Shown here piece after piece: positions 27,342-35,957 of a stretch of DNA of 64,000 nucleotides. Source of the stretch: Aestuariivita sp. (GTDB lineage: Bacteria; Pseudomonadota; Alphaproteobacteria; Rhodobacterales; Rhodobacteraceae); the NCBI GenBank assembly GCA_018401465.1, contig JAGYKE010000005.1:1054001-1118000 (forward strand), written 5' to 3'. Position 1 is the first letter of the stretch; every line of letters begins with the position of its first letter. Under the pieces are notes generated by a model. The model ran no database searches. It was not told the DNA's origin and was given only the letters and a program-made list of their open reading frames with translations. The position numbers and the translations under genes were made by a program.

Positions 27342-27815
27342 TTACTCGGCCGCAGCCGCCGTCGTTACCGTCAGGCTGCCACCCGCCTTCTCGACCGCCT
27401 CGATGGCCGACTTCGACGCGCCGGTCACATGGATGTCGAGCTTGGCGGAAACTTCGCCCTTGGCCAGAACGCGGATGCCGTCAAGCTTGCGGCGCACGAG
27501 GCCGCTGGCAACCAGCGCATCCTCGGTGATGGGGGCCGTGCCGTCGATCTTCTTGGCATCAACGAATTTCTGGATCAGGCCAAGGTTCACCACCGCAAAA
27601 GACTTGCGGTTGGGCTTGTTGAAGCCACGCTTGGGCAAGCGCTGATAGAGCGGCATCTGGCCGCCTTCATAGCCGTTGATCGCCACACCGGACCGGGATT
27701 TCTGGCCCTTGATACCGCGGCCCGCGGTCTTGCCCTTGCCCGAGCCGGGGCCACGGGCAACGCGCTTGGCTTTCTTGGATGCGCCGGGATTGTCGCGCAG
27801 TTCATTCAGTTTCAT
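27342..27815 (-). CDS. rplO: 50S ribosomal protein L15
   Basis: 157 residues, opening [19 protein letters not shown] with the Gly/Lys-rich region [20 protein letters not shown] typical of L15. In most genomes it directly follows rpmD; here 3.6 kb of unrelated genes intervene, so it must have its own promoter in the divergent spacer at 27816-28074. Confidence 0.98.
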   Translation of the reverse strand: MKLNELRDNPGASKKAKRVARGPGSGKGKTAGRGIKGQKSRSGVAINGYEGGQMPLYQRLPKRGFNKPNRKSFAVVNLGLIQKFVDAKKIDGTAPITEDALVASGLVRRKLDGIRVLAKGEVSAKLDIHVTGASKSAIEAVEKAGGSLTVTTAAAAE

Positions 27816-27953
27816 GTCGCTTCTCCTGAGCCGGATGTGACCCCCGAAGCGAATGGGTCAACCACGGCATGTCTTGGTTGTTTGACTCGTGGCGCAGACC
27901 GTCACCCGCGGGCGTATAGACAAGCCCGAAGCCCGAAGCAAGGGGCGGGAAGG

Positions 27954-28028
27954 CCCCTGTCTTCCTCTCGCCCCAGATATCCCCGGGGGGGCTGCCGGAG
28001 GCAGCTTGGGGGGGCAGCGCCCCCCCCT
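27954..28028 (-). repeat. Composite spacer element: hairpins plus conserved 31-bp tag
   Basis: Read on the - strand: a G-run/C-run hairpin with loop CGCT, a GCTGCC/GGCAGC hairpin, then a tag GGGATATCTGGGGCG followed by AGAGGAAGACAGGGGC. The tag matches a second copy at 51091-51121 with three differences in 31 bases. It lies between rplO and the VWA gene. Sequences like this are, from memory, common in Rhodobacteraceae spacers. Confidence 0.7.
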
Positions 28029-28074
28029 GCCCTGTCCATTGCGCGAAACGTCCCGGAATGCCACTCTCGGACCC

Positions 28075-28803
28075 ATGAGAACCGCCGCCCTCGCCACCGT
28101 GCTGTCCCTGACCGCGAGCGCCACCGCACTGCCCGCCGCGCCGGGCTGTGCCGCGGATGCAATGCTGGTCTTCGACGGCTCGGCCTCGATGGACGAACTG
28201 GTCTCGGACGTGAGGGCAAGAACCCGCATCGAGGATGCACGCGACGCCATCCGCAATGCGATGCCCGACATCACGCCGTTCCGCCGCGTGGGGCTGCTGG
28301 TCTACGGTCCCGGACCGCTCGACGCCTGTTCCGACATCGATCTGCGATTCGCCCCCGCGCCGGACGCGGCCGAGGCCATCATCGGCGCGGTCCAGGACCT
28401 GCGCCCGGCCGGGATGACACCACTGACCGAAAGCGTGCGGCGCGCGGCCGAGGCGCTCGACTTCCGCACGAACCCGGGGATCGTGGTGCTGGTCACCGAC
28501 GGCAACGAGACCTGCGGCGGGGGCCCCTGCGCGCTGGGCGAGGCGCTGGCGCGGGAGGCGGCGGACCTGACGGTCCACGTGATCGGCTTCAAGGTGGTGG
28601 TGGATTTCTTCAGCTGGGACAATCCCGAACAACAGGATTTCACTCCGGGCGAAACGGTGGCGCGGTGTCTGGCGGACCGGACGGGGGGCATGTTCGTCTC
28701 GACCGAAACGGTCGACGAACTGGCGGGCGCGCTGCGTGCGACGCTGGGCTGTGCGCTGTTCGGAGAGGTCCGGTTTCCGACGCGGAAACCGGTCGGAACC
28801 TGA
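28075..28803 (+). CDS. Secreted von Willebrand factor A domain protein
   Basis: 242 residues. Signal peptide about 1-21 (MRTAALATVLSLTASATALP). A VWA domain follows at once: metal site D34-x-S36-x-S38 in VFDGSASMD, then GMTPLTESVRRAAE and VVLVTDGNETCGGGPC. Cysteines at 25 and in CSDID and CGGGPC suggest disulfides in the periplasm. Ligand unknown. The upstream part of the open frame overlaps the repeat element and is not coding. It is one of four genes placed inside the ribosomal superoperon. Confidence 0.85.
   Translation: MRTAALATVLSLTASATALPAAPGCAADAMLVFDGSASMDELVSDVRARTRIEDARDAIRNAMPDITPFRRVGLLVYGPGPLDACSDIDLRFAPAPDAAEAIIGAVQDLRPAGMTPLTESVRRAAEALDFRTNPGIVVLVTDGNETCGGGPCALGEALAREAADLTVHVIGFKVVVDFFSWDNPEQQDFTPGETVARCLADRTGGMFVSTETVDELAGALRATLGCALFGEVRFPTRKPVGT
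28770..28792. repeat. GACGC-loop hairpin in the 3' end of the VWA gene
   Basis: Arms CCGGTTTCC and GGAAACCGG, 9 bp and perfect, around GACGC. It overlaps the last codons of the VWA gene. Same loop, different stem, as the hairpins at 3975-4075. Confidence 0.8.
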
Positions 28804-28822
28804 CGCAGGTTCCTGCGTCAGG
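28795..28822. terminator. Nested GACGC-loop hairpins between convergent genes
   Basis: GGAACCT-GACGC-AGGTTCC (28795-28813) overlaps the mirror form CCT-GCGTC-AGG (28812-28822); together they also make an 11-bp stem CCTGACGCAGG/CCTGCGTCAGG with a TT loop. They span the stop of the VWA gene and the stop of the isomerase gene, so a two-way terminator role is likely. Confidence 0.7.
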
Positions 28823-29426
28823 CGAAAGGCCGGATCACCGCACGCTCGACCAGATCGAGGCGATCCTGTCCATAGAACGGATCGCCGTCGACGACATAGG
28901 TGGGTGACCCGAAGACCGGCAGCTTGATCGCGTCATCGGTATTGGCATCGTGCTGCGCGATGATCCCGGGGCTGTCGGCGCGGTCGAACAGGGCGTCGGG
29001 TTCCAGACCGCTCTGCGTCACGCAGGCCCGCAGGAAACCGGTGTCCGACATGTCGGCATCGTCGCGCCAATGGCCCTGCAGCAACGCGAAGGACAGCGCG
29101 TCAGCGCCCTGCCCCATGTCCTGCGCGGCGATGATCAGCCGGTTGGCCAGATCATAGGGCGCATCATGGGTCGTGGGCCGGTGGCCGATCACCGGTAGGC
29201 CGCGCCATTCCGCCCAACGCTTGATCTCGCGCCCAAAGAAATAGGCAAGCTGGGCTTTGGGGCGGTCGCGGAAGGACTGTCCACCCACTGCCTCCATCAC
29301 CGGACCCAGCAGCATGGGACGGTGCACCAGCGTCGCGCCGTGGCGCGCGCAGATGCCGTAGAGGTACTGCGCGCCCAGATAGGCATAGACGGAATGCGCC
29401 GAATAGAAATACTCGATCCGTGCCAT
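28818..29426 (-). CDS. DsbA-fold 2-hydroxychromene-2-carboxylate isomerase-like protein
   Basis: 202 residues of the DsbA/GST-kappa fold. The N-terminus MARIEYFYSAHSVYAYLG replaces the DsbA CxxC with the Ser-type site of the isomerase group, and the C-terminus has the family signature VFGSPTYVVDGDPFYGQDRLD. Such enzymes isomerise aromatic catabolic intermediates using glutathione, but many homologues have no known substrate. Its ATG overlaps the P450 stop by one base, so the pair is co-translated. Confidence 0.85.
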   Translation of the reverse strand: MARIEYFYSAHSVYAYLGAQYLYGICARHGATLVHRPMLLGPVMEAVGGQSFRDRPKAQLAYFFGREIKRWAEWRGLPVIGHRPTTHDAPYDLANRLIIAAQDMGQGADALSFALLQGHWRDDADMSDTGFLRACVTQSGLEPDALFDRADSPGIIAQHDANTDDAIKLPVFGSPTYVVDGDPFYGQDRLDLVERAVIRPFA

Positions 29427-30634
29427 CAGGTCACCTTCACCGGCAGCGTGGCATAACCCCGGAAGCGGGCCAGCGGCACGCGGGTGCGGGGGCCATTGTC
29501 GCGGATCTTGGGGAAGCGGCTGACCAGCTTGCCGATGGCGATGCGCCCTTCCACCCGCGCCAGCGTCGCGCCAAGGCAGACATGGATGCCGGTGATGAAG
29601 GCGATCTGGCGGTTGGGCTTGCGGGTGATGTCCATGCGGTCGGGATCTGGGAAGACGGACGGGTCGCGGTTCGCGCCCCCGATCGAGGTGTGGATGTAGG
29701 TGCCCCGGGGCAGCGTGCCGGTCGCAAGCTCGATATCCTCGCCCGCGAGGCGGTTGCCGATCTGCAGCGGGCTTTCGACACGCAGGAATTCCTCGACCGC
29801 CGGGGCGATCAGATCGGGGTTGTCGCGCAGCATGCGGTGCTGGTCGGGGTTGTCGAACAGAAGCCCCATGGAATTGCCCACGAAGCTTGTGGTCGTCTCG
29901 TGGCCCGCGTTCAGCAGGAAGATGCAGTTCTGGATCAGTTCCTCTTGCGTGAGGCGGCGGCCTTCGTGTTCACCGAAGATCAGCGCCTCGAGCACTTCGC
30001 CCTCATGCGCGCCGTCAGCATTGGCGCGGCGACGGTTGATGAGGTCATTCAGGATCTCGCCGAACTCCTCGACCGCGCGGTTGCCTGCCGCCAGCCGGTC
30101 GGCCGGCACAACCGGATCAAGCGCGCCGAGAATGGCCAGACTGTATCCGCGCAGCCGTGCGCGGTATTCCTCGGGAATGCCGAGCATGAAGGAAATGATC
30201 TCGGTCGGCAGGATCTTGGCGAAATCCTCGATCAGGTCCAATTCGCCCATCTCTTCCACCCGGTCGAGCAGGCGGTCGACGATCTGGTCGATCAGGGGTT
30301 CGAAGATGGCGAGCTTGCGCGGCGTGAAAGCGCCCGAGATCAGCTTGCGCACCACGGTGTGATAGGGCGGATCATTGAAGATCAGGCTGGTTGTGTGGTG
30401 CTTGTGCAGCGGGCACTGACCGAATTTCCGACCGAACTCCTCCTTCTTGTCCGACAGCATGTCGCGTGACTGATAGACCTTGAGCACGTCGTCATAGCGC
30501 GTGAGATAGACCGACCCGTCGGCGTTGCGGTGAACCGGCGCGTTGTCCCGCAGCCAGTGCAGCGTGGGATGCGGGTTCTCGATGAAGTCGGGTCCGATGG
30601 CATTCAGATCGAACCGGCCGATTTCCGTAAGCAT
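29426..30634 (-). CDS. Cytochrome P450
   Basis: 402 residues, soluble bacterial class. I-helix AGHETTT at 243-249 (oxygen activation), E282xxR285 in EEFLR, and the haem Cys353 in ITGIHVCLG; the usual second Gly of the FGxGxHxC motif is Ile here. Substrate unknown; no ferredoxin or ferredoxin reductase gene is adjacent. The start at 30634 gives the normal length, and the upstream extension is not P450-like. Operon with the isomerase, so both may act in one small-molecule pathway. Placed inside the ribosomal superoperon. Confidence 0.95.
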   Translation of the reverse strand: MLTEIGRFDLNAIGPDFIENPHPTLHWLRDNAPVHRNADGSVYLTRYDDVLKVYQSRDMLSDKKEEFGRKFGQCPLHKHHTTSLIFNDPPYHTVVRKLISGAFTPRKLAIFEPLIDQIVDRLLDRVEEMGELDLIEDFAKILPTEIISFMLGIPEEYRARLRGYSLAILGALDPVVPADRLAAGNRAVEEFGEILNDLINRRRANADGAHEGEVLEALIFGEHEGRRLTQEELIQNCIFLLNAGHETTTSFVGNSMGLLFDNPDQHRMLRDNPDLIAPAVEEFLRVESPLQIGNRLAGEDIELATGTLPRGTYIHTSIGGANRDPSVFPDPDRMDITRKPNRQIAFITGIHVCLGATLARVEGRIAIGKLVSRFPKIRDNGPRTRVPLARFRGYATLPVKVT

Positions 30635-30799
30635 GCTTACTGTCCTCCCCCACAGCACAATGCCGCCCCTCCTGTTGCCGCGCAACCGCAATCTTGCGCC
30701 CGCTACGCGCGACAGCGAAAGATTGATTGCCACCACCGGTTGCGGTTAGACTGGAGAAAACCGCGCGACGACAAGCGCATTCAGAGCAGAGGCATCAGC

Positions 30800-31390
30800 A
30801 TGAGACTTTTGAACATCGGGCTTCCCCGGCTGGGTCCGGACAATCTTCCCAAGGCGCTGAAAAAGGCGGGCTTGCGCTGCGCGAACTGGTATGCGGCTGA
30901 CCTCAAGCTGCATGTCGGTCAGGCGATGTATCACGACTATCTGCTGCGCAAGGACCCGCTGGCCGCCTTCGGCGCTTACGACGCGCTGACACAGGTGGAT
31001 CTGGTGAACGATCAGGGGTCATTCTGGCCGCAGATGGACCTGTCGCTTCTGCGCATGGTGCGGGAATATCACCCTGACTGCGCTTTCGTGCTGTTCCGGC
31101 GGCGGGCGGACGACGTTCTGGAAGACATCGACCGACATTCCGATTTCCGCGAGCGGCTCACGCGGTGGGGGGCGCCGGGACTGCCGGCGGGGTCGGCCAA
31201 GTTCGATCAGATGGTGCTGGCCTGGATCGAGAACCACTACGACGCGATGCATGTCGCCTTCGGCGCGGATCGCCGCTTTGCCGTGCTCGACAGCGACCAC
31301 CCGAGGACGCGGGCGCGCCTTGCCCGTCTTCTGGATATCGATCTGCCCTGGTGGGGCGACGAGACCGCAGGCGCGCGCGCCGTGGCCTGA
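30800..31390 (+). CDS. Sulfotransferase-like hypothetical protein
   Basis: A 196-residue soluble protein. The opening LLNIGLPRLGPDNLPKALKK and the following LRCANWYAAD resemble the start of sulfotransferases (GLPRTGTTSL...), but the PAPS-binding loop is altered (PRLGPDNL), so catalysis is uncertain. Later segments (SLLRMVREYHPDCAFVLFRR, ERLTRWG, FAVLDSDHP) follow the sulfotransferase order. Divergent from the P450 gene and convergent with rpmD. Alternative: an orphan family with a sulfotransferase-like fold. Confidence 0.5.
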   Translation: MRLLNIGLPRLGPDNLPKALKKAGLRCANWYAADLKLHVGQAMYHDYLLRKDPLAAFGAYDALTQVDLVNDQGSFWPQMDLSLLRMVREYHPDCAFVLFRRRADDVLEDIDRHSDFRERLTRWGAPGLPAGSAKFDQMVLAWIENHYDAMHVAFGADRRFAVLDSDHPRTRARLARLLDIDLPWWGDETAGARAVA

Positions 31391-31405
31391 CCCCGGAAAG
31401 CGAAG

Positions 31406-31426
31406 GCCCCGGCGTTTGGCCGGGGC
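31406..31426. terminator. Two-way hairpin between the sulfotransferase-like gene and rpmD
   Basis: GCCCCGGC, loop GTTTG, GCCGGGGC, between two convergent stops (31390 and 31460). Perfect 8-bp stem. A short TTTCTT stretch follows on the + strand. Likely end of the upper half of the ribosomal superoperon transcript. Confidence 0.65.
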
Positions 31427-31459
31427 GCTCGGTTTCTTAGGGACAGAGGCGTTTGTGCC

Positions 31460-31648
31460 TCAGCCCTTTTCCTCGACGATCTCGACCAGATGCGGGATCG
31501 AATTCACCATGCCACGCACGCTGGGCGTATCTTCCAGTTCGCGCGTCTTGTGCATCTTGTTGAGGCCCAGCCCGATCAGCGTTGCGCGCTGCTTGGCGGG
31601 GCGGCGGATCGGAGATCCGATCTGCTTGACGACGATGGTCTTTGCCAT
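31460..31648 (-). CDS. rpmD: 50S ribosomal protein L30
   Basis: 62 residues, opening [20 protein letters not shown] and containing [18 protein letters not shown], the standard short bacterial L30. Five bases after rpsE. It is now the last gene of the upper ribosomal block because rplO is displaced by 3.6 kb. Confidence 0.97.
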   Translation of the reverse strand: MAKTIVVKQIGSPIRRPAKQRATLIGLGLNKMHKTRELEDTPSVRGMVNSIPHLVEIVEEKG

Positions 31649-31653
31649 GGGTC

Positions 31654-32223
31654 TCAGGCCTCCTCGGTCACGTCTGCAGGCGCGTCTTCGCGCTTGGGCA
31701 GGATATCTGCCACCTTCTTGCCGCGGCGCTGTGCGACGGAACGGGGCGATTGTTCCTTCTTCAGGCCGTCCATGGTGGCGCGGATCATGTTGTAGGGGTT
31801 CTGCGAGCCGAGCGATTTGGACACAACGTCCTTGATGCCCAGCATCTCGAACACGGCGCGCATCGGACCACCGGCGATGATCCCGGTCCCTTCCGGTGCG
31901 GCGCGCATCACGACGCGGCCCGCGCCATGGCGGCCTTCCATGTCGTGGTGCAGCGTGCGGCCTTCGCGCAGTTGCACACGGATCATGCCGCGCTTGGCCT
32001 GCTCGGTCGCCTTGCGAATCGCTTCGGGCACTTCCTTGGCCTTGCCCTTGCCGAAGCCGACGCGGCCCTTCTGGTCGCCCACGACGACGAGCGCCGCGAA
32101 ACCGAAGCGCTTACCGCCCTTGACGGTCTTCGACACGCGGTTGATTGCGACAAGACGATCGGCGAATTCGGGTGCCGCTTCCTCGCGATCGCGGCGCGGG
32201 CGGCGGTTTTCACGTTCTGCCAT
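31654..32223 (-). CDS. rpsE: 30S ribosomal protein S5
   Basis: 189 residues. N-terminal double-stranded RNA-binding domain ([19 protein letters not shown]) and C-terminal domain with [19 protein letters not shown]; fidelity protein of the small subunit. A 178-bp gap holding GGATGGGTGC hairpins separates it from rplR, which is unusual in this operon. Confidence 0.98.
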   Translation of the reverse strand: MAERENRRPRRDREEAAPEFADRLVAINRVSKTVKGGKRFGFAALVVVGDQKGRVGFGKGKAKEVPEAIRKATEQAKRGMIRVQLREGRTLHHDMEGRHGAGRVVMRAAPEGTGIIAGGPMRAVFEMLGIKDVVSKSLGSQNPYNMIRATMDGLKKEQSPRSVAQRRGKKVADILPKREDAPADVTEEA

Positions 32224-32339
32224 AAGACAGTCCTTCCAGGTCTTGGCGCGAAGTCGGCGCCGGTTGGGTCGATCCTTGGTGCCCGAAAGCCCGGATCATC
32301 GAGACGGTCGAGGCCGCCTTCGCGTTTGATCGTTCAAAA

Positions 32340-32398
32340 CGGGTGTACAGCACCCATCCTGGCGGTTGTCGTGGAGGATGGGTGCCGTGCACCCATCC
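32340..32398. repeat. Tandem GGATGGGTGC hairpins (copy 1)
   Basis: In the rplR-rpsE spacer. 32376-32398: GGATGGGTGC, loop CGT, GCACCCATCC, perfect 10-bp stem. Just to the left, a decayed unit (CGGGTGT ACA GCACCC, about 32342-32355) shares the arm at 32350-32360, which also pairs with 32375-32385. The same paired arrangement recurs at 44939-44996. Confidence 0.8.
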
Positions 32399-32401
32399 CC
32401 G

Positions 32402-32761
32402 TCAGATCTTCAGTCCGCCTTCGCGTGCCGCGTCGGCCAGCGCCTTCACCCGACCGTGGAACAGGAATCCGCCCCGGTCAAAATAGGCTTCCGTCACTCC
32501 GGCGGCCTTGGCGCGTTCGGCTATAGTTGCGCCGACCTTGGTCGCCGCTTCGACGTTGCACTTGCCTACCATGCCCAGCGCCTTTTCCAGGGTCGATGCC
32601 GAAGCAAGCGTCACGCCGCGCACATCATCGATGAGCTGCGCCGAGATGTTCTTGTTCGAGCGGAAGACGCTGAGCCGCACGCGGCCAGAGTTGACCTTGC
32701 GCAGTTTGTTCCGGACGCGCAGGCGGCGCTTGAGGAACAGTTCTCTCTTGCTGTTTGCCAT
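32402..32761 (-). CDS. rplR: 50S ribosomal protein L18
   Basis: 119 residues, opening [20 protein letters not shown], with [18 protein letters not shown] and ending [20 protein letters not shown], the 5S rRNA-binding protein. Its last codons abut the repeat element at 32340-32398. 12 bases after rplF. Confidence 0.98.
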   Translation of the reverse strand: MANSKRELFLKRRLRVRNKLRKVNSGRVRLSVFRSNKNISAQLIDDVRGVTLASASTLEKALGMVGKCNVEAATKVGATIAERAKAAGVTEAYFDRGGFLFHGRVKALADAAREGGLKI

Positions 32762-32773
32762 AACCTTCGGTCC

Positions 32774-33307
32774 TTACTTCTTCTTGCCTTCCTTGCGGAA
32801 GATATACTCGTTCTTGTAGCGGATGCCCTTGCCCTTGTAGGGCTCGGGCGCGCGCCACTCGCGGATCTTGGCTGCGGTTTCGCCGACCAGCTGCTGGTCG
32901 ATGCCTTCCACCACGATTTCGGTCTGCTTGGGCGCGATGATGGTCACCCCGTCCGGCGTCTGGAAATCGACATCGTGGCTGTAGCCAAGGTTCAGCTTCA
33001 GCACGGTGCCCTGGACCTGCGCGCGGTAACCCACGCCCTGGATTTCCAGTTCCCGCTTGAAGCCGGTGGTCACGCCGGTCACGAGGTTCTGCACCATCGT
33101 GCGCGACATGCCCCATTGCTGGCGGGCACGCTTCGACTTGCCGCGCGGTGTGACCGTCACGGCACCGCCATCGATGGCGATGGTCACATCGTCGGTGGCG
33201 GTGAAGCTGCGGACGCCCTTGGGGCCCTTCACTTCGACCGTCTGGCCCGACACGTTGGCGGTCACGCCGCTGGGCAGGGTGACCGGTTTCTTCCCGATAC
33301 GAGACAT
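32774..33307 (-). CDS. rplF: 50S ribosomal protein L6
   Basis: 177 residues, opening [19 protein letters not shown]; two similar L6 domains, with the signature [20 protein letters not shown] at the end. Start at the ATG at 33307, the usual N-terminus; the upstream frame belongs to rpsH. Confidence 0.98.
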   Translation of the reverse strand: MSRIGKKPVTLPSGVTANVSGQTVEVKGPKGVRSFTATDDVTIAIDGGAVTVTPRGKSKRARQQWGMSRTMVQNLVTGVTTGFKRELEIQGVGYRAQVQGTVLKLNLGYSHDVDFQTPDGVTIIAPKQTEIVVEGIDQQLVGETAAKIREWRAPEPYKGKGIRYKNEYIFRKEGKKK

Positions 33308-33320
33308 TGCCAGTCCTCCC

Positions 33321-33713
33321 TCAGAACACGGTGCAGAGCACTTCGCCGCCGACATTGGCTGCGCGTGCGCTCGCATCCGACATGACGCCCTTGGGGGTCG
33401 ATACGATCGACACGCCAAGGCCGTTGCGGATGCTGGGGATGTCCTTCACGGCCATGTAGACGCGACGGCCGGGCTTGGAGACGCGCTTCAGTTCACGAAT
33501 GACCGGCTGGCCTTCGTAATACTTCAGCTCGATCCGCAGGGTCGGATGACCTGCAGTGTCGGTGGCCGTCTCGTAGCCGCGGATATAGCCCTCGGACTGC
33601 AGCACATCGAGAACCCAGGCCCGCAGCTTCGAGGCCGGGGTGGAAACGCTCGACTTGCCGCGCATCTGGGCGTTGCGGATGCGGGTGAGCATATCGCCGA
33701 TAGGATCGTTCAT
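33321..33713 (-). CDS. rpsH: 30S ribosomal protein S8
   Basis: 130 residues, opening [20 protein letters not shown] and ending in the signature [20 protein letters not shown]. In enterobacteria S8 also represses the spc operon through rplE mRNA; I see no way to confirm that here. Confidence 0.98.
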   Translation of the reverse strand: MNDPIGDMLTRIRNAQMRGKSSVSTPASKLRAWVLDVLQSEGYIRGYETATDTAGHPTLRIELKYYEGQPVIRELKRVSKPGRRVYMAVKDIPSIRNGLGVSIVSTPKGVMSDASARAANVGGEVLCTVF

Positions 33714-33726
33714 ATCATGCCCTCCT

Positions 33727-34032
33727 TTACCAGCTCGACTTCACGAGACCGGGAATCTGCCCGGCCGAGCCCAGTTCCCGCAGCATGATCCGGCTGACCT
33801 TGAGCTTGCGGTAATAGGCGTGCGGACGCCCCGTCAGCTGGCAGCGGTTGTGCAGGCGGGTGGCGGAGGAATTGCGCGGCAGCTTCGCCAGCTTCAGGCG
33901 GGCCTTGAAGCGCTCTTCCATCGGTTTGGTTTGGTCATTGGCGATCGCCTTCAGCGCGGCCCGCTTGGCGGCATACTGGTCCACCAAGCGCTGACGCTTC
34001 AGTTCGCGTTCGATCATGGATTTCTTGGCCAT
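33727..34032 (-). CDS. rpsN: 30S ribosomal protein S14
   Basis: 101 residues, opening [16 protein letters not shown], with the conserved [20 protein letters not shown] region (here [16 protein letters not shown]). It is the long zinc-free form lacking CxxC pairs, as usual in proteobacteria. Confidence 0.98.
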   Translation of the reverse strand: MAKKSMIERELKRQRLVDQYAAKRAALKAIANDQTKPMEERFKARLKLAKLPRNSSATRLHNRCQLTGRPHAYYRKLKVSRIMLRELGSAGQIPGLVKSSW

Positions 34033-34050
34033 AAGTCTGTTCCCCCGGCG

Positions 34051-34614
34051 TCAGCTGTTGAACGGCATGTTGAAGGCCTTCAACAGCGCCTTGGCTTCGG
34101 CGTCGGTCTTTGCCGTGGTGCCGATGATGATGTCGATGCCCCAGACCTCGTCGACCTTGTCGAATTCGATCTCGGGGAACACGATGTGCTCCTTCAGGCC
34201 CATGGCGTAGTTGCCGCGTCCATCGAAGCTCTTGCCCGGGACACCGCGGAAGTCGCGGATCCGCGGCATCGCCACGGTGACCAGGCGGTCAAGGAATTCG
34301 TACATCCGGTTGCCGCGCAGCGTGACCTTGGCGCCGAGCGGCATGCCTTCGCGGACACGGAAGCCTGCGATCGACTTCTTCGCCTTGGTGACGAGAGCCT
34401 TCTGCCCGGCGATGGCGGTCAGGTCATCCTGGGCCGACTTCGCCTTCTTGCTGTCGCGAACGGCTTCTGCCCCGCAGCCGATGTTCAGGACGATCTTGTC
34501 CAGGCGCGGGATCTGCATGTCGTTCTTGTAGCCGAATTCCTCTTTCATCGCGGGACGGATCGTTTCGCGGTAAAGAGCCTTCAGGCGCGGGGTGTAAGTT
34601 GCGGAATCAAGCAT
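34051..34614 (-). CDS. rplE: 50S ribosomal protein L5
   Basis: 187 residues, with [14 protein letters not shown] near the N-terminus and [19 protein letters not shown] in the centre; binds 5S rRNA and contacts P-site tRNA. The start overlaps the end of rplX by eight bases. Confidence 0.98.
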   Translation of the reverse strand: MLDSATYTPRLKALYRETIRPAMKEEFGYKNDMQIPRLDKIVLNIGCGAEAVRDSKKAKSAQDDLTAIAGQKALVTKAKKSIAGFRVREGMPLGAKVTLRGNRMYEFLDRLVTVAMPRIRDFRGVPGKSFDGRGNYAMGLKEHIVFPEIEFDKVDEVWGIDIIIGTTAKTDAEAKALLKAFNMPFNS

Positions 34615-34918
34615 CGATCACGTCCCCCGTGGTCTTGGCGAAGCGCACCTTCTTGTCACCTTCCATGCGGAAGCCGACCCGGGTGGGTTTGCCGTTTGCA
34701 TCGACCAGAGCGAGGTTCGACAGGTCGATCGGCATCGCCTTGGGCAGACGGCCGCCCTGGCTTTGCGCGCTCTGGCGGGTGTGGCGGATGGCCATGTTCA
34801 GCCCGTCGACCACGGCCTTGCCGGCCTTGGGGTTGACGGACAGGATCGTGCCTTCTTGGCCCTTGTCCTTGCCGGTCAGGATGATGACCTTGTCACCGGT
34901 CTTCAGTTTCGCGGCCAT
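34607..34918 (-). CDS. rplX: 50S ribosomal protein L24
   Basis: 103 residues, opening [20 protein letters not shown] (KOW motif) and ending [20 protein letters not shown]. Assembly initiator protein of the large subunit. Its ATG shares a base with the rplN stop and its end overlaps rplE, so three genes are tightly coupled. Confidence 0.98.
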   Translation of the reverse strand: MAAKLKTGDKVIILTGKDKGQEGTILSVNPKAGKAVVDGLNMAIRHTRQSAQSQGGRLPKAMPIDLSNLALVDANGKPTRVGFRMEGDKKVRFAKTTGDVIDA

Positions 34919-35286
34919 CACAGCACCTCCGGTGCGAGCGAGATGATCTTCATGAAGTTCTTCGCGCGCAGCTCGCGAACCACCGGCCCGAAGATACGGG
35001 TGCCGACCGGTTCGTTGTTGTTGTTGAGGATGACGGCTGCGTTGCGATCGAAGCGGATCGCGGTGCCGTCTTCGCGGCGGACTTCCTTGGCGGTGCGCAC
35101 GACGACGGCCTTGCGGACATCGCCCTTCTTCACGCGGCCACGCGGGATCGCTTCCTTGACCGACACCACGATGATGTCGCCGACAGAGGCGTACTTGCGC
35201 TTGGATCCGCCCAGGACCTTGATGCACTGCACCCGGCGAGCGCCGGAGTTGTCAGCGACATCCAGATTGGTCTGCATCTGGATCAT
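34918..35286 (-). CDS. rplN: 50S ribosomal protein L14
   Basis: 122 residues, opening [19 protein letters not shown] and carrying [20 protein letters not shown], the standard L14. Sits at the subunit interface. 76 bp separate it from rpsQ. Confidence 0.98.
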   Translation of the reverse strand: MIQMQTNLDVADNSGARRVQCIKVLGGSKRKYASVGDIIVVSVKEAIPRGRVKKGDVRKAVVVRTAKEVRREDGTAIRFDRNAAVILNNNNEPVGTRIFGPVVRELRAKNFMKIISLAPEVL

Positions 35287-35362
35287 ATTGGTTTCTCCCG
35301 ACCTTTGGGGGTTGTTCTAGTTTATCCCCCAGGGTTTCGATCAAACCGGTTGGTGCGAAGGA

Positions 35363-35593
35363 TCAGGCCTCCAGCACCTCCCAGCGTTTCGTCTTCGATT
35401 TCGGCGCGCATTCCTGGATACGGACGGAATCACCGACCTTGAATGCGTTCTGTTCATCGTGAGCCCGGTACTTCTTGGACTTGCGGATGGTCTTCTTCAG
35501 AACCGGGTGGGTGAAACGGCGTTCCACCAGCACGGTGATCGTCTGTGCGTTCGCGTCGGAGGTCACGACGCCTTGCAGGATTCGCTTGGGCAT
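35363..35593 (-). CDS. rpsQ: 30S ribosomal protein S17
   Basis: 76 residues, opening [20 protein letters not shown] with [20 protein letters not shown] and ending in [12 protein letters not shown]; standard OB-fold S17. 11 bases after rpmC. Confidence 0.98.
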   Translation of the reverse strand: MPKRILQGVVTSDANAQTITVLVERRFTHPVLKKTIRKSKKYRAHDEQNAFKVGDSVRIQECAPKSKTKRWEVLEA

Positions 35594-35604
35594 CCGGTCT
35601 CTCC

Positions 35605-35805
35605 TTAATTCGCAGCCGCGGTGGCTTTTTCGTTCAGCACGGTCATGACGCGTGCCACGCCACGGCGTACGATGCGCATGCGGGCGGTATTCTCGATCTG
35701 GCCGGTGGCCTGCTGGAAGCGCAGGTTGAAGGCTTCCTTCTTGAGCTTCACAAGCTCTTCCCGGAGCTGATCCGGGGTCTTGTCACGAAGTTCGCTGGCG
35801 TTCAT
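35605..35805 (-). CDS. rpmC: 50S ribosomal protein L29
   Basis: 66 residues, opening [20 protein letters not shown] with [20 protein letters not shown], the two-helix L29. First ribosomal gene of this block: the gene normally before it (rplP) is absent from the window, so the S10 operon lies elsewhere and a promoter is expected in the 35806-35957 spacer. Confidence 0.98.
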   Translation of the reverse strand: MNASELRDKTPDQLREELVKLKKEAFNLRFQQATGQIENTARMRIVRRGVARVMTVLNEKATAAAN

Positions 35806-35957
35806 TGCGCCCTTGTCCTTTCCACATCACAGGAACGCCCCGTCAGACGGGTCACGTTGATTCCCGTGGAGTTCATGATGAGCGCGCCGTATAGGCGGCT
35901 TCCCAGGGCGTGGCAACCCATTTGTTTTCTTGTCGATGGACCGGGGCCGGGACAACG

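Noticed and set aside
25949-27529. A 526-codon rightward frame opposite secY.
   Set aside because: Shadow of secY, with composition typical of antisense frames; SecY is certain.
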